A stretch of 64,000 bases of DNA from Pollutimonas bauzanensis (GTDB lineage Bacteria > Pseudomonadota > Gammaproteobacteria > Burkholderiales > Burkholderiaceae_B), in the NCBI RefSeq assembly GCF_900129885.1, contig NZ_FQXE01000004.1, positions 372,001 through 436,000 of the forward strand, read 5' to 3'. The notes below the pieces were generated by a model that saw only the letters and a program-made list of their open reading frames with translations, did no database searches and was not told where the DNA came from. Positions 9,719 through 20,295 of the stretch are shown here, one piece after another. Position 1 is the stretch's first letter; each line of letters begins with the position of its first letter. The position numbers and the translations under genes are program-made.

Positions 9719-10746
9719 GGCGCCCTCGATGCGGGGGACCCGGCCTTGCGGGTTTCGGCCCATAGCAGAGCCAGTCGCCGCGCATGCTGGGCATTAATGG
9801 CGCCGGCGGGCATTTGCCCCGTCAGGATCGCCTGCACCTGGGCGACGGAATCCATCGCTTGATGCTCGACGGCTTGCGGGGTCAGCCCCGCGATATGGGG
9901 GCTGGCGATGACCCGGTGGTGGCGGGCCACCATGGGCGATGGCTTTTGATCGCCGTCGCTGCCGACATCGAGGGCGCAGCCGGCTATGGTTTCTTCATCC
10001 AGCGCCCGCAATAAGTCGTCCTCATCGACCAGTTCGCCGCGCGAGGCGTTGATAAAGAACGCCGAAGGCTTCATTTTCTTTAACGCCCGCCCGTTTATCA
10101 GCTTTGCCGTTTCCGGGGTGGCCGGAGCCAGGCAGACAACATGATCGGAAGTCGCGAGCAGGTCTTCGAACGACACTTGCACAATGCCGCCTTCATGTAT
10201 TTCCGCATAGGGATCGCAGACCTGTATCGTCATGCCGAAAGCCCGGCCCAGCCGGCACAGGTACTGCCCGATGGTCCCATAGCCGATGACGCCCAGGGTC
10301 GAGCCCCGCAGCTCCCCGCCCATGCGCACCGGCGCGGGCCTTCCGGCCCAGTAGGCGGCGGCGGTGACGCTGATGTTGCGGCTCAGGTCTATCATGGCGC
10401 CGATCACCCACTCGGCCACCGAGGCGCCGAATCCGGCGGACGCCCGGGTGACCAGAACGCCGTGGCGGCTCGCCGCGTCAATATCGATATTGCGCACGTC
10501 GACCGCCACCCGGCAAACCGCGGCGAGCCTGGGCAATTGCTCGAAGACAGCCGCCGTGATGGCGGGCACGCGGAAGCTGACGATGATGTCGCAATCGCGG
10601 GCGGCCGCGATCAGTTCCTGTTCACTCAACTCCGCGGCGCTTTCGTTGCGGATGACGTCCCCCAGCGCCTCGAGCCGCTCGAGCGCCCTTGCGCCATAAT
10701 AATTCGCGCAGGATTGTTGGCTATGCGTAAGGAATATCGAGGCCAT
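9715..10746 (-). CDS. D-isomer-specific 2-hydroxyacid dehydrogenase family protein
   Basis: The 343-residue NAD(P)-dependent oxidoreductase has the Rossmann motif GYGTIG at 155-160, the substrate-binding Arg in ASRGELVDE (R236) and the catalytic His in SPHIAG (H284). The usual Glu of the DVxxxEP block is not present; the region reads ALDVGSDGDQKPSP, so an Asp may replace it. The start codon overlaps the stop of the lacI-like gene as TAATG, and the stop overlaps the next gene, so the three genes form a coupled operon. It probably reduces or oxidises a 2-oxo/2-hydroxy acid brought in by the divergent TRAP system; the substrate is unknown. Confidence 0.85.
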   Translation of the reverse strand: MASIFLTHSQQSCANYYGARALERLEALGDVIRNESAAELSEQELIAAARDCDIIVSFRVPAITAAVFEQLPRLAAVCRVAVDVRNIDIDAASRHGVLVTRASAGFGASVAEWVIGAMIDLSRNISVTAAAYWAGRPAPVRMGGELRGSTLGVIGYGTIGQYLCRLGRAFGMTIQVCDPYAEIHEGGIVQVSFEDLLATSDHVVCLAPATPETAKLINGRALKKMKPSAFFINASRGELVDEDDLLRALDEETIAGCALDVGSDGDQKPSPMVARHHRVIASPHIAGLTPQAVEHQAMDSVAQVQAILTGQMPAGAINAQHARRLALLWAETRKAGSPASRAP

Positions 10747-11825
10747 TAGCTTTGTTTTGCGTGATTGCGTTGAGCCGGCTTGCGCGCGCCGGGTGGAGCG
10801 CCGACCGACTGCCGGCTCACCAGATGGGGCGCAAAAGTGATCTGCTCGGGCCGCAGGCCCGGAGTGTTGATGTGCTGAATGGCGCGATCGACCATTTTCT
10901 GCGCCATCTCGGTGACAGGCATGGAGACCGAGGTAAGCGGCGGCCAGACATATGCGGACATGACCAGGTCGTCCATCCCGACGACGGAAATATCCTCCGG
11001 CACGGACAGGCCATGGCGCCGTATGCCCGCCATCAGGCCGATAGCGGTCATGTCGTTGACCGTTGCGACACCGGTGGGCCGGCGCTTCATTTGCAGGATT
11101 TTTTCCGCCGATTCAAAGCCCAGCGAGCATAGTTCGGTGTCGCCGAATTTCGATAGGGTGTCGCTTTCTATTATTTCGGCCGATACCCCGGAGCCGGCTT
11201 CCTCCGCGGCAGCCAGAAACCCTTCCACCTTGTGGCGGCGGCTCATGGTCTGCCCGCGCGGCACGAGGAAGGCCAGGCGCTTGTGGCCGTGTTCGATCAG
11301 ATGCATGGCGGCCAGGCGGCCCGCCAGCCGATTGTCGGCCAGCACATGGTCATTGCGGATTTGCGCATCCGGCTCGACGCCGAGGTCGAAGCTCACGACA
11401 GCCAGGCCGCGTTCGATTGCCGCTTCAATATGGCGCTCGTCGCTCAACGACGACACGACGACCACGGCGCCCACCCCGAAGTCGATCAAGTCATCCAGCA
11501 TGCGCGATTCGAGCTGCTTGTCGCGATAGGTATTGCATAACAGCACCCGGTAGCCATAGCGCTCTTGAGCGAAGTTTTCCATGGCCACCGCGAGCTGGCC
11601 GAAAGAGGGGTTGGCGGCGGTGGGGACGAGCAGGCCCAGGATGGGGGTGCGCCCCGTTTTCAATTGGCGCGCCGCCTGGCTCGGCCGGTAGTCGAGTTTG
11701 CGTATGGCCCCTTCTATGCGGGCGAACGTGTCTTGGCGCATTCGGTCGGATCGTCCGTTCAGCACGTTCGAAACCGAGCTTACTGAAACACCGGCCAATC
11801 TTGCGACATCTTGAATAGTCGTCAT
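10746..11825 (-). CDS. LacI-family transcriptional regulator
   Basis: The 359-residue repressor has an N-terminal LacI helix-turn-helix (TIQDVARLAGVSVSSVSNVL) with hinge helix residues RPSQAARQL, followed by a periplasmic-binding-protein-like effector domain (GLLVPTAANPSFGQLA through VGMDD). It heads an operon with a dehydrogenase and an amidohydrolase and faces a TRAP transporter operon across a 216-bp gap that holds LacI-type palindromes. It most likely represses both directions until the transported acid, or a product of it, binds. The C-terminal 20 residues are basic and not part of the fold. Confidence 0.92.
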   Translation of the reverse strand: MTTIQDVARLAGVSVSSVSNVLNGRSDRMRQDTFARIEGAIRKLDYRPSQAARQLKTGRTPILGLLVPTAANPSFGQLAVAMENFAQERYGYRVLLCNTYRDKQLESRMLDDLIDFGVGAVVVVSSLSDERHIEAAIERGLAVVSFDLGVEPDAQIRNDHVLADNRLAGRLAAMHLIEHGHKRLAFLVPRGQTMSRRHKVEGFLAAAEEAGSGVSAEIIESDTLSKFGDTELCSLGFESAEKILQMKRRPTGVATVNDMTAIGLMAGIRRHGLSVPEDISVVGMDDLVMSAYVWPPLTSVSMPVTEMAQKMVDRAIQHINTPGLRPEQITFAPHLVSRQSVGAPPGARKPAQRNHAKQS

Positions 11826-11871
11826 CGAAAAAACCCTTGTTTAGCCGTTGTCATGCATACGCCGTTTTTAG

Positions 11872-11883
11872 TATACCGATTTA
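11872..11883. promoter_or_regulatory. LacI-type operator candidate O1
   Basis: TATACCGATTTA has a central CG and matches the better site at 11996-12007 in 9 of 12 positions. It lies about 47 bp upstream of the lacI-like start codon, suited to autoregulation. Confidence 0.45.
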
Positions 11884-11885
11884 CT

Positions 11886-11906
11886 ATACCGTTATTTTAA
11901 CGGTAT
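11886..11906. promoter_or_regulatory. Perfect 9-bp inverted repeat in the divergent promoter region
   Basis: ATACCGTTA, then TTT, then TAACGGTAT. The arms are perfectly complementary. It could be an operator for the adjacent LacI-type protein or for another factor; it is not followed by a T-run and lies between divergent genes, so a terminator role is unlikely. Confidence 0.5.
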
Positions 11907-11995
11907 CACGTACTGCATGGCACAACAATGAACGCCAGGGTAAATACTAATATATTAGAGATTGTTCCGCCAAAAAAACCATGCTACGGTACGAA

Positions 11996-12007
11996 TAAAT
12001 CGATTTA
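11996..12007. promoter_or_regulatory. LacI-type operator candidate O2 upstream of the TRAP operon
   Basis: TAAATCGATTTA is a perfect 12-bp palindrome with the central CG step typical of LacI-family sites. It ends 34 bp before the TRAP binding-protein ATG, where a repressor would block transcription or initiation. Confidence 0.6.
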
Positions 12008-12041
12008 CTAAAACGATAAACAATAACCTGGGACAACTATC

Positions 12042-13043
12042 ATGAAAATCCATCTGAACAGAAAAACGCTACTGGCCGCGCTCATGTCGGCCGCGGTTTT
12101 TTCCACGGCCCTCCCGGTACAAGCGCAAACCAAACGTGAAATCAAGGTTTCCCATTCGGCGCAAGGGGTGATGTCATCCGAACTGCATATGGCCGCCTGG
12201 GTATTCAGCAATTACGTCAAAGAGAATTCCGACACGCTTACCGTGCGCATCTATCCAAATAATGCGTTGGGCGAAGAACGCGCCGTGTACGAGGCCATGC
12301 AGCTGGGCGCGGGCGCTTCCTGCGCCGTTACCGGCACGGCCATCCTCAACAACTTCTCGAAACGAGTGGGCGTTATCGATTTGCCCTTCTTGTGGCGCGA
12401 TTACGATCACATGAGCGCCGCCCTTGACGGCAAGGTCGGCCAGGAACTGGCCGCCGATCTCGAAAAAGTCGGCTTCAAGACAGTCGCGTGGATGACCAAC
12501 TGGGGCGCGCGCAACGTCGTCACCGCCAACAAGTCGATAAAGACGCCGGAGGACCTCAAGGGCTTGAAGATCCGGACGATACAAAGCCCGGTCTATATCG
12601 ACGCCCTTAACGCCATGGGTGCGAACGCCACGCCAATGTCGTTCGGCGAAGTCTATACCTCCATGCAGACCGGCGTGCTCGACGGCTTCGAGCATGGCTC
12701 GGCCATTGTGGTCACGCAAAAATTCTATGAAGTCGCCAAGCATATTGCGCTGACGCGCCACTTCCTCGGCCCCGTGGTGCTGGCCTGCTCCATGAGCGAG
12801 TGGAACAAGCTCAGCGATAAAGAAAAGGCCGTCGTGCTGGAAGCGGGCCGACTCGCCAGCGATGTCAACCGTTCGCTGGCCCCCCTGCGCGAAAAGGAGG
12901 CTTTTGATTTCCTGCGGGCCAAAGGAATGGACATCACCGAAATCGATACATCGGTGTTCCGTGAACGGGCGGTCGCATCGCAGGATAAATTCGCCGCCGA
13001 TCGCGGCGCGCAAGACCTGCTGAAGCAAATCCGGGATCTCTGA
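12042..13043 (+). CDS. TRAP transporter periplasmic binding protein (DctP family)
   Basis: The 333-residue exported protein has a Sec signal peptide (basic MKIHLNRK, hydrophobic core, cleavage near VQAQ). The DctP fold is shown by GLKIRTIQSPVY, with the conserved Arg that usually pairs with a substrate carboxylate, and by TPMSFGEVYTSMQTGVLDG. It is the first gene of a three-gene TRAP operon, 27 bp before dctQ. The ligand is expected to be an organic acid; pairing with a 2-hydroxyacid dehydrogenase and a lactonase-like enzyme points to a hydroxy acid or aldonate. Confidence 0.92.
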   Translation: MKIHLNRKTLLAALMSAAVFSTALPVQAQTKREIKVSHSAQGVMSSELHMAAWVFSNYVKENSDTLTVRIYPNNALGEERAVYEAMQLGAGASCAVTGTAILNNFSKRVGVIDLPFLWRDYDHMSAALDGKVGQELAADLEKVGFKTVAWMTNWGARNVVTANKSIKTPEDLKGLKIRTIQSPVYIDALNAMGANATPMSFGEVYTSMQTGVLDGFEHGSAIVVTQKFYEVAKHIALTRHFLGPVVLACSMSEWNKLSDKEKAVVLEAGRLASDVNRSLAPLREKEAFDFLRAKGMDITEIDTSVFRERAVASQDKFAADRGAQDLLKQIRDL

Positions 13044-13070
13044 CCCTACTTCATATGTAAAGGACGCCCC

Positions 13071-13532
13071 ATGCGTTATATCAATGGGCTTGCGCAGATC
13101 CTGGTGACGATGCTTTTTGCCGCCATGGTCCTGGTTGGGTCGCTACAGGTTTTCAACCGGTTTTTCTTCAACGTCTCGCTGAGCTGGAGCGAAGAGCTTC
13201 AGAAATACACATTCATCTGGCTGGTGTTCATTGCCATTCCACTGGCTTACAACCGGATGGCGCATCTTCGCGTAGATTCGCTGGTCGGGCTGTTCCCGGC
13301 GCCGCTGCAGCGCTTCCTGGAATTGTTCTCGGACGTTTTATGGGTGCTGCTGGGTATCGCCCTGGTGTTGCTGACCTGGCGCATCATGCAGGTGACTCAG
13401 TATCAGCAAAGTCCCGGCCTGGGCATAAGCATGTCATGGGTTTACTGCGGCATGCTGGTGGGCGGCGCGTATCTTGTCCTGAGCGTCGTGGCGCGCTGGA
13501 TGTCCAGGATTAAATCCGGAGAGCCTTCATGA
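13071..13532 (+). CDS. TRAP transporter small membrane subunit (DctQ family)
   Basis: The 153-residue inner-membrane protein has four hydrophobic segments, including the DctQ hallmark block SWSEELQKYTFIWLVFIAIPLAYN. It forms the transport complex with the large subunit and the periplasmic binding protein, using an ion gradient in place of ATP. Its stop overlaps the dctM start as ATGA, so the two membrane subunits should be made in equal amounts. Confidence 0.92.
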   Translation: MRYINGLAQILVTMLFAAMVLVGSLQVFNRFFFNVSLSWSEELQKYTFIWLVFIAIPLAYNRMAHLRVDSLVGLFPAPLQRFLELFSDVLWVLLGIALVLLTWRIMQVTQYQQSPGLGISMSWVYCGMLVGGAYLVLSVVARWMSRIKSGEPS

Positions 13533-14824
13533 CTCTGATCATCATTTTCGCCGGGATGCTGGCGCTGGTTTTTCTCGGCGTGCCTATCCTGCTGGCAATT
13601 GCGTCGGTCAGCCTGACGGGCGTCATGGTCATTCCCGGCCTGGTCCCGGCGCTGATGCCGCAGAAAGCGTTCGCCATGCTGGATTCGTTCAGCCTGCTGG
13701 CCTTGCCCTACTTCATTCTGGCGGGCGCCATCATGACCCGCGGCGGCCTGAGCGCCGGCCTGATCCAGTTTTCCCAAACCATTGTCGGCCATATCCGCGG
13801 CAGCCTCGGGCACACGGCTGTGCTGTCATGCACGGCCATGGCCAATATATCGGGTTCGTCTTCAGCCGAGGCCGCCGCCGTCGGTTCGGTAGTCATTCCG
13901 CCGATGAAAGAAAACGGATACCGGCCGGGCTATGCCGCCGCGGTCGTTGCGGCGGCCTCGACCATAGGCCCCATCATTCCGCCCAGCATGACGATGATAA
14001 TCTACGGTTCGATCACCGGGGTATCCATCGGCGGCCTGTTCGTGGCCGGCGTTTTTCCGGGCCTCATGATCGCTGTCCTGCTCATGGCGCTTATTTACGG
14101 CATGTCCTATCTGCCCGCCTACCCCGAGTTGCGGCATACCCTGCCGCGGGCCAGCCTCAGGCAGATCCTCAACGCCACCATAAAGGTATGGCCCGCCTTG
14201 CTTGCGCCCGTGGTCATCATGGGCGGGATTCTCGGCGGCGTCTTTACCGCCACGGAGGCCGGCGTCGTCGCCTGCGTCTACAGCCTGGCGGTCAGCATGA
14301 TCTGGTATCGCATCTTGCGATGGCGCGACTTGCCCGGGGTGCTCGTGGATGCGGCGATAACGACCGCGATGGTGGCGGGAGTACTGGCCATGGCCGGCGT
14401 GCTGGGCTGGCTGCTCAGCTACCTGAATTTCAACGACGAAGTATTGGGCGCGCTGAAAGGCATTACCGAAAGCCGCCTGCTCATGCTGCTTCTGCTCACG
14501 GCGATCATGCTGTTTCTTACCATGATGCTCGACGGCCTGGCCGTCGTGGTCGTCATGGTGCCGACCATCGTCTATGTCGGCACGGCCTTTCATATTGACC
14601 AGCTTCAGCTTGGCATCATCATGGTGATGATCACCCAGATCGGAGGCTTGACCCCGCCCGTCGCGCTCCTCTTGTTCATTACCTCCAGCATTGCAAAGAT
14701 CCCTTTCTCGGAGGGAGTGCGAGCAGTCTGGCCTTTCCTGGGCGTACTGCTGTTTGCCTTGCTGCTGGTGATTCTGGTGCCATCGATTGCGACATGGCTG
14801 CCGTATCAAGTCCTGAAGCCCTGA
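13529..14824 (+). CDS. TRAP transporter large permease subunit (DctM family)
   Basis: The 431-residue, roughly 12-helix permease carries the DctM signatures: FAGMLALVFLGVPILLAIA at the N terminus, SGSSSAEAAAVGSVVIPPM, and IGPIIPPSMTMIIYG near residue 150. It is full length for the family. It is coupled to dctQ by a 4-bp overlap and ends the operon; no clear terminator hairpin was seen in the following 120 bp. Confidence 0.94.
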   Translation: MTLIIIFAGMLALVFLGVPILLAIASVSLTGVMVIPGLVPALMPQKAFAMLDSFSLLALPYFILAGAIMTRGGLSAGLIQFSQTIVGHIRGSLGHTAVLSCTAMANISGSSSAEAAAVGSVVIPPMKENGYRPGYAAAVVAAASTIGPIIPPSMTMIIYGSITGVSIGGLFVAGVFPGLMIAVLLMALIYGMSYLPAYPELRHTLPRASLRQILNATIKVWPALLAPVVIMGGILGGVFTATEAGVVACVYSLAVSMIWYRILRWRDLPGVLVDAAITTAMVAGVLAMAGVLGWLLSYLNFNDEVLGALKGITESRLLMLLLLTAIMLFLTMMLDGLAVVVVMVPTIVYVGTAFHIDQLQLGIIMVMITQIGGLTPPVALLLFITSSIAKIPFSEGVRAVWPFLGVLLFALLLVILVPSIATWLPYQVLKP

Positions 14825-14946
14825 GGCGGCCAGTTTCGTAGTCCGGACGTGTGCGAGCGTTCAAGACCTCTTTGTCGACGCGCCATCCCGCATGGGATTC
14901 ATCGGCGTCATCGCATAAAGGTCGCCGCTGCGCGCCGTTCGGCGCC

Positions 14947-15432
14947 TCAGTTCTTCTCTGGCATTGCGGAAGAATGGTGGCTTGTGATCAGCCACTGCGT
15001 CCCGGCCCATTTGTAGGTGTATGTGTAGCGCGCCTTGACTTGAGCGCCGGTAGTGCCGAAAGTGAATGTATAGAGCCCGGAGTCGACCGCCGTGTTGCAG
15101 CCGATCTCTATTGTTCTTGAGTCTATCCTGCCTGTCGGCCTGCCTTCCAGGAAGTGGTGGAAATAGTCCTCCTTCTCGGCCGCGGTCAGCCGGGGCTGGT
15201 TCGACACCGTGGGAAGAAGGATGGAGCGCTCGGCGTAATTGGCGACGACTTTGTGCGGGTCGCCGGTTTGCAGCGAGCGATTCCACCGGTCAAACAAGGC
15301 TGAAATTTCCTGCTCATTGCTTGCCTTGCAGACTTCCGTGCGCGCTGGCGCCGGCCCGGCCCCCGATGGGACCGAGGCGCAGCCCGCGAGAACGAAGGCA
15401 AGGGCTGCCGGCAGGATGGAAATGTTCCTCAT
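14947..15432 (-). CDS. Predicted lipoprotein with a SnoaL/DUF4440-like (SgcJ/EcaC) domain
   Basis: The 161-residue product starts MRNISILPAALAFVLAGC, a lipoprotein signal with the lipobox LAGC (Cys18). The start has AAGGA six bases upstream, and a longer in-frame start at 15516 is not supported. The mature part (ISALFDRWNRSLQTGDPHKVVANYAERSILLP... YTYTYKWAGTQWLITSHHSS) resembles the NTF2-like domain of SgcJ/EcaC and calcium/calmodulin kinase II association-domain proteins. The function is unknown; membrane-anchored ligand binding is plausible. It stands alone between the TRAP operon and the toxin-antitoxin pair. Confidence 0.75.
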   Translation of the reverse strand: MRNISILPAALAFVLAGCASVPSGAGPAPARTEVCKASNEQEISALFDRWNRSLQTGDPHKVVANYAERSILLPTVSNQPRLTAAEKEDYFHHFLEGRPTGRIDSRTIEIGCNTAVDSGLYTFTFGTTGAQVKARYTYTYKWAGTQWLITSHHSSAMPEKN

Positions 15433-15544
15433 TGGCGGTCCTTCTTTGACGTTGTCGATTCTAATAATTGATAAAAATGATTCGCTGATTTTTGAGCATT
15501 TATTCATTAATGGCAAGGACTGAATTTACCGCAGCACAAAACAC

Positions 15545-15568
15545 TAGTCTGAAAAATAGTCTGAAAAA
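15545..15568. repeat. Two tandem copies of a 12-bp unit
   Basis: TAGTCTGAAAAA occurs twice back to back with no mismatch, in the AT-rich gap between the lipoprotein gene and vapC. No function is evident. Confidence 0.8.
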
Positions 15569-15636
15569 GCGCAACGCCAGGGAACTGGATTGGTGAAACG
15601 ACCTGGCGCGCCTGGCATATCGCGGGAGGCTTCCAA

Positions 15637-16059
15637 TCAGCCCAAGCCGGTATTCCAGGGGTTGATGGGCGAAACGCCCAGGCTCTCGAAGTCTTTGGTA
15701 TTGCGGGCGACGAGGATCAGGTCGTGTTCGAGAGCGGTTGCCGCCAGCATGCTGTGTATTGCAGGCAATGGCCGGCCCGCCCCAGCCACCAAGCGGCTCC
15801 ATCGATCGGCCACTGCGACATCCACAGCCAGGATGCGTCCTGTAAAAAAGGCGGTGAGCTCAGTCTCCAGCCAATCCACCAGCACCTGGCGTCGATCCAC
15901 CTGCGAAATGGCTTCGGCCCCTTTGCGGATCTCGCCTAGCGTCCAGACGCTCAAAAAGAGCGTTGAGGCAGGCCTATCTTCGAACCGCTGAAGCACGCCC
16001 GGGTCCGGCATTTTGCGCCGCAGCTCCGAGAGTACATTGGTGTCGACGAGATAGCTCAA
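15637..16059 (-). CDS. vapC: PIN-domain toxin, VapC family, with a predicted catalytic Asp replaced by His
   Basis: VapC toxins are magnesium-dependent RNases. The 140-residue protein has the PIN core: D6 in MSYLVDTNVLSE, E43 in TLGEIRKG and D123 in RNTKDF. The third acidic position, normally the Asp in the xAIDxxLAATAL block, reads PAIHSMLAATAL, so it is His102 (codon CAC). If that Asp is truly missing, activity should be weak or absent. The start overlaps the antitoxin stop by 4 bp, the normal antitoxin-first order. Family assignment is firm; the loss of activity is an inference. Confidence 0.88.
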   Translation of the reverse strand: MSYLVDTNVLSELRRKMPDPGVLQRFEDRPASTLFLSVWTLGEIRKGAEAISQVDRRQVLVDWLETELTAFFTGRILAVDVAVADRWSRLVAGAGRPLPAIHSMLAATALEHDLILVARNTKDFESLGVSPINPWNTGLG

Positions 16060-16304
16060 AGCGCGACCTCGCGAGTGAGACTCTTATCCCGCTCTAGCTC
16101 CATGTCGTCGACATCGTACAGCGGCGAACGACGCATGAAATCCACAAGAGAGCCTTCCGCCCGAGAGAGGCGATCGAATTCCGCGCGCGAAATAACCACA
16201 GCAACAGACTTGCCGTGCAGAGTAATGTCTTGCGGCTGCTCCTGCGCACGCTTGATGATTTCGGACATCCGCGCCTTTGCTTCCTGTATTTGCCAGCTAT
16301 GCAT
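16056..16304 (-). CDS. vapB: Antitoxin of the Phd/YefM family (VapB partner)
   Basis: The 82-residue protein has the Phd/YefM N-terminal fold signature (WQIQEAKARMSEIIKRAQEQPQDITLHGKSVAVVIS) and a charged C-terminal tail (YDVDDMELERDKS) suited to wrapping the toxin. It should neutralise the PIN protein encoded immediately downstream and repress the operon. The ATG is the only sensible start; the upstream gap holds the CAA microsatellite. Confidence 0.9.
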   Translation of the reverse strand: MHSWQIQEAKARMSEIIKRAQEQPQDITLHGKSVAVVISRAEFDRLSRAEGSLVDFMRRSPLYDVDDMELERDKSLTREVAL

Positions 16305-19094
<2,790 letters not shown>

Positions 19095-19183
19095 TTATAA
19101 AAACCTTATATAAGCCTTGCGGCTGTTGAAATGCCCCGGGCCGGCTCGCCCGGAACACTTCCTGCGACGCAAATCCAGGGAAT

Positions 19184-20293
19184 TCAAATACGCATGGGCA
19201 TGACGACATACTTGAACTGATCGTCGTCGGGTGACGTGATCAGCGCCGATGCATTGACGTCGGGCTGGACCGACCATTGAATGGTTTCGGTTTTGACGTT
19301 GGCCAGGACGTCCAGCAGATAGCTGACGTTGAAGCCCACATCCAGCGGTTCGTGGCTGTAGTCGATATCGAGCTCTTCCTGCGCCTCTTCCTGCTCGGCG
19401 TTGGTGGAGGAAATCTTCAATTGGTTGTTCGACAGCTGCAGGCGCACGCCTTTCAATTTGTCGGTGGTAAGGATAGCCGCGCGCTGCAGGCTGCCCTGCA
19501 GGATCTCGCGGTTGATCGAAAAATGGCGCGTGTAATTGTTGGGGATCACACGGGTGAAGTCGGGGAACTTGCCCTCGACCAGCTTGGACACGAGTTCGAC
19601 ATCGCCGAAGCGGAAGCGGATCTGGCCGGTGGCCACATCGATGGCCACGGGCTCGTCGGTATCGCCCAGCAGGCGCTGCATTTCCAGCACCGTCTTGCGC
19701 GGCACGATGACGTCATGCTTGGCGGAGATGCCTTCCACCACGGTGCCGCTATGCGCCAGGCGATGGCCGTCGGTGGCCACGGCGCGCACGAAGCCGGGCT
19801 CGAAGACGAACAACAGGCCATTCAGGTAGTAGCGGATGTCCTGCTGCGCCATGGCGAAGTGCACCATGTTGAACAGATGCTTGAGGGTTTTCTGCGGCAG
19901 CGAGAAAGAAATGTCCCATTGCTCGGGCTGCGCCAAAGTGGGATATTCGCTGGCGCCCATGGTTTGCAGGGCGAAACGGCTTTTGCCGCTTTGCACCGAC
20001 AGCTTGGCGCTGGCCAGGCCCAGCTTGACGTCGCCGGTATCGGGCAGAGCGCGCAGGATGTCCAGCAGCTTGCGCGCTGCAACCGTAGTCGACTCGTTTT
20101 CGTCACCGATACCGAACTCGGCATGCGTGGTGATTTGAACCTCGAGGTCAGTGGCAATGAATGCGACGCTCTTGCCTTCTTTGCGTAGAAGAATGTTTGC
20201 CAGGATAGGCAGTGTGTTCCTTCGTTCGACAATTCCGGCTACCGTCGATAACGGTTTGAGCAATGCATCACGAGTCGCTTGTACGAGTTGCAT
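19184..20293 (-). CDS. dnaN: DNA polymerase III beta subunit (sliding clamp)
   Basis: The 369-residue clamp tethers DNA polymerase III to DNA. It begins MQLVQATRDALLKPLSTVAGIVERRNTLPIL and ends SPDDDQFKYVVMPMRI, both diagnostic. The ATG lies 2 bp after the dnaA stop, so the two replication genes are almost certainly co-translated. Length and sequence are ordinary for betaproteobacteria. Confidence 0.98.
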   Translation of the reverse strand: MQLVQATRDALLKPLSTVAGIVERRNTLPILANILLRKEGKSVAFIATDLEVQITTHAEFGIGDENESTTVAARKLLDILRALPDTGDVKLGLASAKLSVQSGKSRFALQTMGASEYPTLAQPEQWDISFSLPQKTLKHLFNMVHFAMAQQDIRYYLNGLLFVFEPGFVRAVATDGHRLAHSGTVVEGISAKHDVIVPRKTVLEMQRLLGDTDEPVAIDVATGQIRFRFGDVELVSKLVEGKFPDFTRVIPNNYTRHFSINREILQGSLQRAAILTTDKLKGVRLQLSNNQLKISSTNAEQEEAQEELDIDYSHEPLDVGFNVSYLLDVLANVKTETIQWSVQPDVNASALITSPDDDQFKYVVMPMRI

Positions 20294-20295
20294 GG

